Shown here piece after piece: positions 1 through 6,042 of a stretch of DNA of 9,215 nucleotides; positions within the stretch are counted from its first letter, which is position 1, and the number at the start of each line of letters is the position of its first letter. Position numbers and translations under genes: made by a program. The stretch is from Candidatus Gastranaerophilales bacterium. Its GTDB lineage: Bacteria > Cyanobacteriota > Vampirovibrionia > Gastranaerophilales > Gastranaerophilaceae. Below the pieces are notes generated by a model. That model saw nothing but the letters and a program-made list of their open reading frames with translations. It had not been told where the DNA came from and did not search any database. Location: the NCBI GenBank assembly GCA_947628355.1, contig CANQZO010000070.1, positions 1-9,215 of the forward strand. Direction: 5' to 3'.

Positions 1-1
1 T

Positions 2-172
2 TATATTAAAAGTGAATTTTTGGGTGAAACTTCAAGTCAATCACTGGGTCATGGAATTGTTAATCGCACAGATAGGGTTCTCGTAACAAATTTTGATGCT
101 GATCATCAAACAGTTTATTCATATCAAACCGATAACAATTATTCTGACTGGTCAAGATATGACTGGGATTAA
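2..172 (+). CDS. 3' end of an unrecognised protein gene (partial)
   Basis: An open frame runs from the left edge (codons begin at base 2) to a TAA at 170-172 and gives the last 56 residues of a protein whose start lies outside the window. The fragment is polar. It contains LGHGIVNRTDRVLVTNFDAD and ends in an aromatic/acidic tail, NYSDWSRYDWD. The frame has no internal stops. I recognise no domain. The short repeating beta-like pattern with polar and aromatic residues would suit the C-terminal end of an extracellular or surface protein, but that is only an impression. No clear hairpin terminator follows it. The next gene starts 85 bases downstream on the same strand, so read-through is possible. 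Confidence 0.6.
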   Translation, partial: YIKSEFLGETSSQSLGHGIVNRTDRVLVTNFDADHQTVYSYQTDNNYSDWSRYDWD

Positions 173-257
173 ATATTAACATTTTAGATTACATGTTGCA
201 TTATTTTGAATAAAATATTAATATATTTTTATGCAACAAACGGATGAATAATATTTT

Positions 258-536
258 ATGCAAGTTTTAAATGCCTCGGAAGTTTTTAAAAATATTAAAA
301 ATATTGATTTTGAAAAAGCAAACAGTATTGTAATTGATTTTTCAAATACTGAAAGTATTGATTTAAAAGCAATAAAAACTCTTTTAAACTTGCAAAAATT
401 AGCATTATTAAACAATAAAACATTATCAATACAAAATGTTAATTCCGATGTAAATAAGTTATTAGATGTGACAGGGTTAAATAAAACATTTTTAAATATG
501 ACAACAAATCCGATAAAAAGCAGGCTTAATAAGTAA
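258..536 (+). CDS. STAS-domain protein (anti-sigma-factor-antagonist-like)
   Basis: The 92-residue product is about the size of a single STAS domain. The strand SIVIDFSNTESID (about residues 23-35) is followed by the helix KAIKTLLNLQKLAL. A second strand, KTLSIQNV, leads into NSDVNKLLDVTGLNKTF, which matches the usual STAS ending 'v..LL..tGL...f'. Stand-alone STAS proteins bind anti-sigma kinases or other partners in the cytoplasm and are usually switched by phosphorylation of a Ser in a D-S-S-G motif. Here that site reads D35-L36-K37-A38, so the phosphorylatable Ser is absent and ordinary partner switching is doubtful. The ATG has no good Shine-Dalgarno sequence. The stop overlaps the rsmI start (TAATG, 534-538), so the two genes are probably co-transcribed and translationally coupled. 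The domain call is fairly secure; the partner is unknown. Confidence 0.75.
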   Translation: MQVLNASEVFKNIKNIDFEKANSIVIDFSNTESIDLKAIKTLLNLQKLALLNNKTLSIQNVNSDVNKLLDVTGLNKTFLNMTTNPIKSRLNK

Positions 537-1345
537 TGCCTAATGAATTTTACATTGTTGCAACTCCAATCGGCAATCTTGCGGATATTACATTAAGGGC
601 AATTGAAACTCTTAAGAATGTTGATTGTATTGCATGCGAAGATACAAGAGTAACAAAAATCCTTGCGCAAAAATACGGAATAACGGCTAAACTGTTTGAT
701 TGTCATAAATTTAATGAAAAAGAACGCAGTGAAAAAATATTAAATTTATTGGCTCAAGGGAAAAAAATTGCACTTGTGTCGGATGCGGGAACTCCTTTAA
801 TTTCAGACCCCGGAAGCGTTTTAATAGAAACTTTGCTAAAAAATAATGTAAAAATAACCGCAATCCCGGGAGCCTGCGCTGTTAGTACATTTTTAAGCCA
901 ACTGCCAAGAAATAGTGAGGATTTTGCTTTTATCGGATTTATTCCGAGAAATCAAAAACAACAGATTGAAATCTTAAATAAGTTTAAGCATACAAATTGT
1001 ATTTTTTATGAATCCCCAAATCGTTTAATATCTACGCTTGAAAATTTGTCAATTAATTTCGGCGCTGATTTAAAAATTGCCGTTGCAAGAGAATTAACAA
1101 AAGTTTTTGAAGAAGTAAAAATAAATTCGGTTCAAAGTATTATTGAGTATTATCAAAAAAATCATCTAAAAGGCGAAATAGCAGTAATGGTATTTGAGCA
1201 TAATAATGTTCAAAATGATGATGAAATAAAAGAGAAAATTAAACTGCTTAAAGAAGAACATTATTCCGCTAAAGATATTTCAATAATTATCTCTAAATTA
1301 TACGGAATAAATAAAAATAAAGTATATAAACTGGCTTTAAATTAA
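536..1345 (+). CDS. rsmI: 16S rRNA (cytidine-1402-2'-O)-methyltransferase RsmI
   Basis: RsmI uses S-adenosylmethionine to methylate the 2'-hydroxyl of C1402 in the decoding centre of 16S rRNA, acting on the small ribosomal subunit. The 269-residue protein is close to the usual family length of about 280. Every signature is visible in order: VATPIGNL (8-15) followed by DIT.RA, CEDTR (34-38), the SAM-site motif SDAGTPLISDPG (82-93), IPGACAV (110-116), and FYESPNRL further on. The C-terminus, YSAKDISIIISKLYGINKNKVYKLAL, fits the small helical C-terminal domain of RsmI. The start is fixed by its overlap with the STAS stop codon. No strong ribosome binding site precedes it, which agrees with coupling. 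The stop overlaps the end of the convergent glycosylase gene by 4 bases. Confidence 0.97.
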   Translation: MPNEFYIVATPIGNLADITLRAIETLKNVDCIACEDTRVTKILAQKYGITAKLFDCHKFNEKERSEKILNLLAQGKKIALVSDAGTPLISDPGSVLIETLLKNNVKITAIPGACAVSTFLSQLPRNSEDFAFIGFIPRNQKQQIEILNKFKHTNCIFYESPNRLISTLENLSINFGADLKIAVARELTKVFEEVKINSVQSIIEYYQKNHLKGEIAVMVFEHNNVQNDDEIKEKIKLLKEEHYSAKDISIIISKLYGINKNKVYKLALN

Positions 1346-1893
1346 GGTTTTGATACAAATTTACTGCTTTTTATATAAAATCTCCATTTAAGCTCGGCAG
1401 CTTGTTTTATTCCAATCCTCGTTGTTGTTATTATATTTTCATTATCCGGTTTTTCGCTGTATTCAATCCATAAAGGCGATTTATTTGAACAAATACTTAT
1501 TCCGTTTAAATTTTTATCAATATTTAAGGCTTTGCATAATTTAGCCGGTCCGTTCGTATTTAGGCAATAATCATTTAACGGTTCAAGTGCACGGATTAAA
1601 ACCGCTGCGCCGTAGCCTTTGCGCTCTGTTACAATATTTAAACAGTAGTGCATGCCGTAAGTAAAATAAACATAAGATATTCCGCCTGCTTCAAACATCG
1701 GAGAATTACGCTTAGTTAAACCTCGATACGCATGACATGAGGGCTCCTCTTGCGTATAGGCTTCAGTTTCAACAATTTTCCCCCTGAAAATTATTCCGTT
1801 TTGTAATCTTCTGCACAATACCATTCCGAGCAGGTTTTTTGCAGTTTCAAGCGTATTATCTTTATAAAAACTCTTATTTATAACTTTACCCAT
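1342..1893 (-). CDS. 3-methyladenine DNA glycosylase, AAG/MPG family
   Basis: This base-excision-repair enzyme removes alkylated purines such as 3-methyladenine, and often hypoxanthine, by cleaving the N-glycosidic bond. At 183 residues it has the size of the compact bacterial AAG domain. It contains GKIVETEAY (38-46), where E44 matches the catalytic Glu125 of human AAG and Y46 matches Tyr127. H54 lies in SCHAYRG and matches His136. YVYFTYGMHYCLN (74-86) supplies Y76 and N86, the equivalents of Tyr159 and Asn169. R101 in VLIRALEP matches Arg182. The active site therefore looks complete. The gene is convergent with rsmI and overlaps its last 4 bases. Its ATG has no Shine-Dalgarno sequence, and a TATAAT (1900-1905) lies only 6 bases upstream, so its mRNA may be nearly leaderless. 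Confidence 0.95.
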   Translation of the reverse strand: MGKVINKSFYKDNTLETAKNLLGMVLCRRLQNGIIFRGKIVETEAYTQEEPSCHAYRGLTKRNSPMFEAGGISYVYFTYGMHYCLNIVTERKGYGAAVLIRALEPLNDYCLNTNGPAKLCKALNIDKNLNGISICSNKSPLWIEYSEKPDNENIITTTRIGIKQAAELKWRFYIKSSKFVSKP

Positions 1894-1899
1894 ATTTAT

Positions 1900-1905
1900 A
1901 TTATA
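1900..1905 (-). promoter_or_regulatory. possible -10 box for the AAG-family glycosylase gene
   Basis: The - strand reads TATAAT here, directly downstream of the terminator of the preceding - strand gene and 6 bases before the glycosylase ATG at 1893. A start site the usual 6-8 bases downstream would fall on or next to the ATG, giving a leaderless message. That would agree with the missing ribosome binding site. I see no convincing -35 box, because the upstream position is taken by the terminator stem, and AT-rich DNA produces such boxes by chance. Confidence 0.35.
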
Positions 1906-1910
1906 TAACT

Positions 1911-1933
1911 AAAAAAGCCCTCAAAAGAGGGCT
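1911..1933 (-). terminator. intrinsic terminator of the 322 aa / 270 aa operon
   Basis: On the - strand, AGCCCTC (1933-1927), a TTTT loop and GAGGGCT (1922-1916) form a perfect 7-bp stem, followed at once by a run of T. It lies 24 bases beyond the stop codon of the 270-residue gene and in the right direction for it. No other such hairpin separates the 270- and 322-residue genes, which supports one transcript for both. Confidence 0.9.
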
Positions 1934-1957
1934 AAGTAACAAAGAAAAGGAAATTAA

Positions 1958-2770
1958 TTAAGCAAGGTTTTGAAGTTTATCTTTCATGCCGTCAATATCT
2001 TCTTTTAACATCTTTTTGACGACATCATTTTGTGCATCTAACATTTTACAAACCGTTTCAATGTTTTTAACTTTATTTTCCAAGATAGTATCTGCATTAT
2101 TTAAAATACTGCTTGTAACCTTTTGATAAGCGGCAAGAGGTGCGCTTGAACAGCCTTGCAATAAGTTTCCGATTAATGTAGTACCAAGTCCGAATGAGCC
2201 TAAATAAGGAGACATTGCCTGCAAAATACCGCCAAAACCTGACACAATACCAGCTGCAGGTAGTAAGAAACTGTCACCAAACCCGAAACCCGACGCTAAA
2301 CCTGCCGTATAAGTCAACGCATTCATTGCTGTAGAACCTGCAATTTCGGATACGGAGGTTAAAGACGAAGCTCCGCCCGTTACTGCACCGATATCTGATG
2401 AGGTTGTTCCGAACCCTTGGACTATAGGACTTGCACCGCCCGTAAATCCGGAATATTGAGATAATGAACCTATACCAAATGCAGAATTTGATGCACTTGT
2501 GGAATTTGACGGAGCCCAGTATGACGTACCGGGGATATTAAGCGCTGTTCCGCCGCCCATTGTAGACATAAATGAACTTGGTGATATCATGCTTGCCAGT
2601 TTCCATAAAAAACTGCCTGCCGTACCAAAACCTGCACCGTCTGAAGCAGAACCGCTGACTGTTATATCTCTTAACAAGTCGTATGTTTCAAATAACATTG
2701 CTTTTGCGTCGCTGCTTAATGAACCATATTTGTTTGAAATTACCAAATAACTGTCATTCTTATAACTCAT
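1958..2770 (-). CDS. Gly/Ser/Ala-rich protein of unknown function, second gene of a sigma-28-type operon
   Basis: I do not recognise this 270-residue protein. It has no cleavable signal peptide. Residues 1-36 look like an amphipathic helix region. Residues 40-165 are unusually rich in Gly, Ser, Ala and Thr with scattered aromatics (for example GFTGGASPIVQGFG). Residues 168-206 form a Gly-rich hydrophobic stretch (LLPAAGIVSGFGGILQAM and onward) that could insert into or lie on a membrane. Residues 215-270 are a charged helix or coiled coil. It has a reasonable ribosome binding site (AAGGA, 9 bases before the ATG). It follows the 322-residue gene by 58 bases with no terminator between, and is closed by the hairpin at 1911-1933. 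A hydrophobic Gly-rich middle with a helical tail would suit a secreted structural or translocator-like protein; this is inference. Confidence 0.85.
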   Translation of the reverse strand: MSYKNDSYLVISNKYGSLSSDAKAMLFETYDLLRDITVSGSASDGAGFGTAGSFLWKLASMISPSSFMSTMGGGTALNIPGTSYWAPSNSTSASNSAFGIGSLSQYSGFTGGASPIVQGFGTTSSDIGAVTGGASSLTSVSEIAGSTAMNALTYTAGLASGFGFGDSFLLPAAGIVSGFGGILQAMSPYLGSFGLGTTLIGNLLQGCSSAPLAAYQKVTSSILNNADTILENKVKNIETVCKMLDAQNDVVKKMLKEDIDGMKDKLQNLA

Positions 2771-2828
2771 CTTCTACATTCCTTATCCTTGTGTTTATTC
2801 GTGTTTGCTTACTAACCTATGTTATATT

Positions 2829-3797
2829 TTATGAGAATGTTTTAAATGTTGCTTCAATATTATCATCTAATACTTTCTTAACAGCTTCTAACTCTGTTTG
2901 CAGTGCTTGCTGTTCCGTATCGATTTGATTTAATCTTAATTCAAGAACTTTATCTTCCTGCTGCAGTGAATCTGTTTGAGCATTTAAGTCTGCTATCATT
3001 TTGTCATACTCATCTTTGCTCATTGTATAATCTCTTAATGCAGCATCGTAGCCTTCTTGGTCATATACTCTTTCTGTATTAACCTCTGTTGAATTAAATA
3101 AAGTTAATCCGGTATTAGGATCTTTAGCAGATATTTTTGCAAAACGTCCGTTTGCATCAAGTTCTACTGTTGCACTTTGAAGTACTAAACTTTCAGTTAC
3201 TTCTTTGTTGTCAGTGATATAAGAATTAATATCTACAGGTTGTTCTGCTTCTACTACCGTTTTATCTATATAATGTGTAACACCTTTATTATCTTGATAA
3301 TAATATAATTTATCACCTTTTATTGTGCCTTCTCCATAAGTGTCATTGATTAATTTAATCATACTTTCACTGTTTTGAGCGTTAGCATGTAGTTCAAAAA
3401 CGCCTTCCGGGGTATTTAAAGTATATGTTTTATTTCCTTCGGTCTCGGAAGATGATATAGTTGCATTGGAAAGTAATGTACCAACAGCTACATTCTTTTT
3501 GCTTGAACGTTCAACATTCATGTAATATGTTCCGTCATCATTTTGATAGTAATTTTTTATTAAATAATTACCATCATAACCTGCTGTATTGGACAATGAA
3601 AAGGAATAATTTGTTTCATAAAACTTTGTTGCATCAGGTGCAACAGGTACATCTAATGATAATAACTTACTGTATAAAGAGTTAACTTCTTCTGCCAGGG
3701 CTGTTCTTTGCTGGTTTACTTGTTGACCTTCATATTCTATGTTGGATTTTCTTGCCGTTATGCCTAGAAATCTTGCTTGTGAAGCTGCTAAACCCAT
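2829..3797 (-). CDS. MGLAASQARFL-type protein, likely flagellar-type export substrate or appendage component
   Basis: This 322-residue protein has three parts. Residues 1-48 (MGLAASQARFLGITARKSNI... to LYSKLLSL) are an amphipathic helix rich in Gln, Asn and Ala, reminiscent of the N-terminal D0 helix of flagellar rod, hook and hook-associated proteins. Residues about 55-240 alternate polar and aromatic residues (YDGNYLIKNYYQNDDGTYY) and look like beta structure. Residues 251-316 form a heptad-like coiled coil ending in NIEATFKTFS. There is no Sec signal, as expected of flagellar/type III substrates. The start is firm: GGAGA lies 6 bases upstream, and a sigma-28-type promoter ends 33 bases before the ATG. 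I recall similar N-termini in uncharacterised Melainabacteria proteins. It could instead be a cytoplasmic or cell-surface coiled-coil protein. The gene is certain; the function is inference. Confidence 0.9.
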   Translation of the reverse strand: MGLAASQARFLGITARKSNIEYEGQQVNQQRTALAEEVNSLYSKLLSLDVPVAPDATKFYETNYSFSLSNTAGYDGNYLIKNYYQNDDGTYYMNVERSSKKNVAVGTLLSNATISSSETEGNKTYTLNTPEGVFELHANAQNSESMIKLINDTYGEGTIKGDKLYYYQDNKGVTHYIDKTVVEAEQPVDINSYITDNKEVTESLVLQSATVELDANGRFAKISAKDPNTGLTLFNSTEVNTERVYDQEGYDAALRDYTMSKDEYDKMIADLNAQTDSLQQEDKVLELRLNQIDTEQQALQTELEAVKKVLDDNIEATFKTFS

Positions 3798-3830
3798 TTT
3801 GTTTCTCCGTTTCTTGTTACTCTGAACATG

Positions 3831-3858
3831 ATATCGGCAGGTTTTCCTTGAAACTTTA
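3831..3858 (-). promoter_or_regulatory. sigma-28 (FliA/SigD) type promoter
   Basis: The - strand reads TAAAGTTT (3858-3851), a 12-base spacer, then GCCGATAT (3838-3831). The enteric FliA consensus is TAAAGTTT-N11-GCCGATAA, and the Bacillus SigD consensus is TAAA-N15ish-GCCGATAT. All eight -35 positions match the first, and all eight -10 positions match the second. Transcription would start near 3823. That leaves a leader of about 25 bases containing the GGAGA ribosome binding site of the 322-residue gene. The GC-bearing GCCGAT box stands out against the AT-rich surroundings. Confidence 0.8.
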
Positions 3859-3874
3859 ATTTTTTAATCTATTT

Positions 3875-3891
3875 TGTTAAGTTATGTTAAG
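3875..3891. repeat. tandem TGTTAAG repeat upstream of the sigma-28-type promoter
   Basis: The + strand has TGTTAAG at 3875-3881 and again at 3885-3891, a spacing of 10 bases or about one helical turn. On the - strand these are CTTAACA boxes 17 and 27 bases upstream of the -35 box. Their phasing and position would suit a dimeric activator, but TTAA words are common in AT-rich DNA and I cannot name a regulator. Confidence 0.3.
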
Positions 3892-3971
3892 ATTATTAAT
3901 CCGAAGAACACTATCGGAATTATTTTATTGGATATTCATACCTGATAGAGATTTAATGATTTTTTTTTAGA

Positions 3972-4002
3972 AGTCAAAAAAAAGAGGCCTTAGCCTCTTT
4001 TT
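3972..4002 (-). terminator. intrinsic terminator of the 324 aa / 299 aa operon
   Basis: On the - strand, AAAAAGAGGC (4002-3993), a TAAG loop and GCCTCTTTTT (3988-3979) form a 10-bp stem that runs into eight T. The stem starts inside the stop codon of the 299-residue gene (4001-4003), so the coding sequence ends directly in its terminator. It shields the sigma-28-type operon downstream from read-through. Confidence 0.92.
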
Positions 4003-4900
4003 AATTCTTTTTTTCTTCTTTCTTTTTATCAAAGAACTTGGCGCTTATTTTATTAGCTATAGGCGTAATAACAACAGGACCTAAGTATCTGTATATTATA
4101 CCGAATATTACAATTGTTTTTAATTTGTTAATACCGGGTAAAATCTTGTTTGCTTCAGCCCTTGCTGCTAATGAATTAAATACATCATCCGTGGCATTTT
4201 TTACGGCTTCAGCAGCTTTTTGAACATCTCCGGCATTGTTGGAAACTGCATTTTTTATAGATGTTTGAACTTCGCTTAATTTATCAGGAGTTATTTGGAA
4301 TGCTTTTAAATGCCCTTCTTTACCGACTATTCCTTTTAACTGCTCTCCTGCAAATTTTGCAACATTTTCAATGCCTGCTTTTAATTTTGCGGAATCAGTT
4401 TCTTTAACTGCATCAGCTACTTTCTTCGTTAAATCTTCACTTGCCGTTTCTTTTATTTTTGCACCTAATTTTGAATAAAAATCTTTATGGTTAACAAAAT
4501 ATTTTTCTGCTGCCTTGCTTACAAAGTTTGTAATTTTACCGTCCAGCAAATAAGCTCCTGCTGTTGATACTCCAAGTGTTAGAGCATCATTAATCAACAT
4601 TTGCGGTTTTTGTTCTTTTTTTATTTTTTTGTTTCTAAGAGTATTTATCATATAAAATCCCGATAAGAAACAGCTTTCCGCAACCATTAAATGTGTAAAT
4701 GATTTGTTTGAGTTACTAAACCATTTAATAAACTTTTGGAACCCGCCTTTTGCAGCTACTCCCTCATAGAAGTTAGATAACCCGTTTACTATCGGCTGAG
4801 GAACTATACCTTTAAATGCAGGATTAGCTTGAATATTATTCATCGCCGGCACGGTTTTTTTATTTGAATATTGCATCGGTGTTATACTATTTATTTTCAT
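4001..4900 (-). CDS. membrane-associated FKG-motif protein, second of a tandem related pair
   Basis: Function unknown. The 299-residue protein starts MKINSI, has a short polar leader and then NPAFKGI (26-32). Hydrophobic segments lie at about 71-87 and 102-119. A long Ala/Lys/Glu-rich helical linker covers about 125-250. A further hydrophobic segment (262-281, IVIFGIIYRYLGPVVITPIA) precedes a very basic/acidic Lys-rich end. No cleavable signal peptide is visible. The start codon lies inside the end of the 324-residue gene (14-base overlap) with GGGGG about 9 bases upstream, so translation is probably coupled. Its layout and a shared P-x(4-5)-PI...AN.I(S/T) motif near the last hydrophobic segment suggest it is a diverged relative of the upstream neighbour. 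The transcript ends at the hairpin overlapping its stop. Confidence 0.9.
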   Translation of the reverse strand: MKINSITPMQYSNKKTVPAMNNIQANPAFKGIVPQPIVNGLSNFYEGVAAKGGFQKFIKWFSNSNKSFTHLMVAESCFLSGFYMINTLRNKKIKKEQKPQMLINDALTLGVSTAGAYLLDGKITNFVSKAAEKYFVNHKDFYSKLGAKIKETASEDLTKKVADAVKETDSAKLKAGIENVAKFAGEQLKGIVGKEGHLKAFQITPDKLSEVQTSIKNAVSNNAGDVQKAAEAVKNATDDVFNSLAARAEANKILPGINKLKTIVIFGIIYRYLGPVVITPIANKISAKFFDKKKEEKKN

Positions 4901-5861
4901 GATTAGCTACCCCCGAAAAAGATTGAAATAACTCTTTTTCTTTTTGTGTTTGAACATCAGTATAAGATAACAATTCATAAGGTGTTTTATGAGCTGCTTC
5001 TTTTGGTTTTTTACCTTTTTTGTTTAATCCTAAAAGTCCGAGTATAACAGGCACTAACGCAACCGTAATATTTGCTCTTATCGGCATAAATATCGGCTGG
5101 AATAATTTATCTATTACATTTTTAGCTGTTTTCGGATAATTATTTATTATTCGTTGTTCTTTTAAGGCTGTTTTTACCGTTTCAGTTAATTGAGGCGCTG
5201 TTTGTTCTATTTTATGAATAAATTTTTCTTCGGCGCCCTTACCTGCTTCCTTAAATATTTCTAAATTTAAAGAAGATTCGCCGCTGACCAGATTTTTAAT
5301 TTGATTGGAAATTTCAGCTTCTTTACCGCTTGCAATTAATTCATCTTTAAGCGATTTCAATGCTTCAACACCTTTTTTGACAGCGTCTGCAGATTTTTGT
5401 TTCATTTCTTCGGGCATTTTAAATGAGCCTCTGCCATTTGCTGCAGAAGCGGCTGCCGCTATAACCGTTCCGATTAAAGCAGTTACACCTAAACCTACCA
5501 CACCGGAGGAAATTGATTTCGCTGCTTGATATGAACATTTTTCCTTATCTTCTTCCGATTTTGCCGTTGCCATAATTGTTAACGGTCTTAATCCGCAGGT
5601 AATTATAATGGCGAAGAGCGCTTCTGCTACCAGCGGATTTTTTGATGTAAATTCAGCCGCTTTATGAAGCAGAGGAATTCCGCCTTTAAAACTCGCACGA
5701 CCATTGGAATTTAATCCAATGGTCGTGTTTATTTGTTCATTATTACTCAATCTTTTTTTTGCACTCTCATAATACGCATTCATGCTTCCGCCGCTTGACG
5801 AGTGCTCGGCCGCCCTGCCTTTTAAATACCCTGTATTCATTGCGATAGAACTAATTTTCAT
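4887..5861 (-). CDS. membrane-associated FKG-motif protein, first of a tandem related pair
   Basis: Function unknown. The 324-residue protein starts MKISSI and has a long Ser/Asn/Lys-rich leader up to RASFKGG (55-61). Two hydrophobic segments follow: 77-98 (LVAEALFAIIITCGLRPLTI) and 117-141 (SISSGVVGLGVTALIG and onward), separated by a charged SEEDKEK loop. A helical Lys/Glu-rich linker covers 145-250, and a third hydrophobic segment lies at 263-279 before a basic tail. GGAAAGAG lies just before the ATG, and an extended -10 promoter sits about 75 bases upstream. Compared with the downstream relative, the leader before FKG is about 29 residues longer; codons 45-56 of this extension are encoded by a perfect hairpin (5696-5727). 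The two genes overlap by 14 bases. Confidence 0.9.
   Translation of the reverse strand: MKISSIAMNTGYLKGRAAEHSSSGGSMNAYYESAKKRLSNNEQINTTIGLNSNGRASFKGGIPLLHKAAEFTSKNPLVAEALFAIIITCGLRPLTIMATAKSEEDKEKCSYQAAKSISSGVVGLGVTALIGTVIAAAASAANGRGSFKMPEEMKQKSADAVKKGVEALKSLKDELIASGKEAEISNQIKNLVSGESSLNLEIFKEAGKGAEEKFIHKIEQTAPQLTETVKTALKEQRIINNYPKTAKNVIDKLFQPIFMPIRANITVALVPVILGLLGLNKKGKKPKEAAHKTPYELLSYTDVQTQKEKELFQSFSGVANHENK
5696..5727. repeat. perfect inverted repeat inside the 324 aa gene
   Basis: CACGACCATTGGA (5696-5708) and TCCAATGGTCGTG (5715-5727) are exact reverse complements, with a 6-base AT loop between. On the - strand mRNA this 13-bp hairpin encodes residues N45 to A56, immediately before the SFKGG motif and about 135 bases from the start codon. 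It is more GC-rich than its surroundings. It is not a classical terminator, because only four T follow two bases later. It could be a small palindromic insertion or an mRNA control element. Confidence 0.85.
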
Positions 5862-5931
5862 ATTCTCTTTCCATACACTCTACATTTATTTAAAATCTTC
5901 TAAAAAAATATTTTGCTATCTTGAAGTCTTG

Positions 5932-5961
5932 ATTATAACAAAAATTTCCATGACTTATCAG
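5932..5961 (-). promoter_or_regulatory. extended -10 promoter for the 324 aa / 299 aa operon
   Basis: The - strand reads TGTTATAAT, with a perfect TATAAT at 5937-5932 and the TG of an extended -10. Eighteen bases further upstream is CTGATA (5961-5956), a 4/6 match to TTGACA. A start near 5925 gives a leader of about 64 bases. It lies in the 181-base gap after the UDP-glucose dehydrogenase gene, where I see no GC-rich terminator, so some read-through from that gene is possible. Confidence 0.6.
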
Positions 5962-6042
5962 TTTTTTATTTTTTAATAATTTAAAATAACTGTATTTTCT
6001 ACACTTTTATTGCTTTTTAAGAAATTTGCAAAACTTTACAAT

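Noticed and set aside
231..251. Six-codon upstream reading frame (MQQTDE) before the STAS gene
   Set aside because: No ribosome binding site, no attenuator-like hairpin and no codon bias to suggest a leader peptide.
2499..2928. Open frames on the + strand opposite the 270 aa gene and its upstream gap
   Set aside because: They oppose a gene with a proper ribosome binding site, operon context and terminator. Their translations look like antisense of Gly/Ser-rich codons.
3871..3900. Cyanobacterial-style Pho box (CTTAAC repeats)
   Set aside because: The spacing is 10 rather than 11 bases, only two good copies occur, and TTAA words are abundant in this AT-rich gap.
5090..5109. A second GCCGATAT on the - strand inside the 324 aa gene
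   Set aside because: The nearest TAAA is only 8 bases upstream instead of about 15-16. The sequence is explained by the codons for P-I-F, and no gene starts at a suitable distance.
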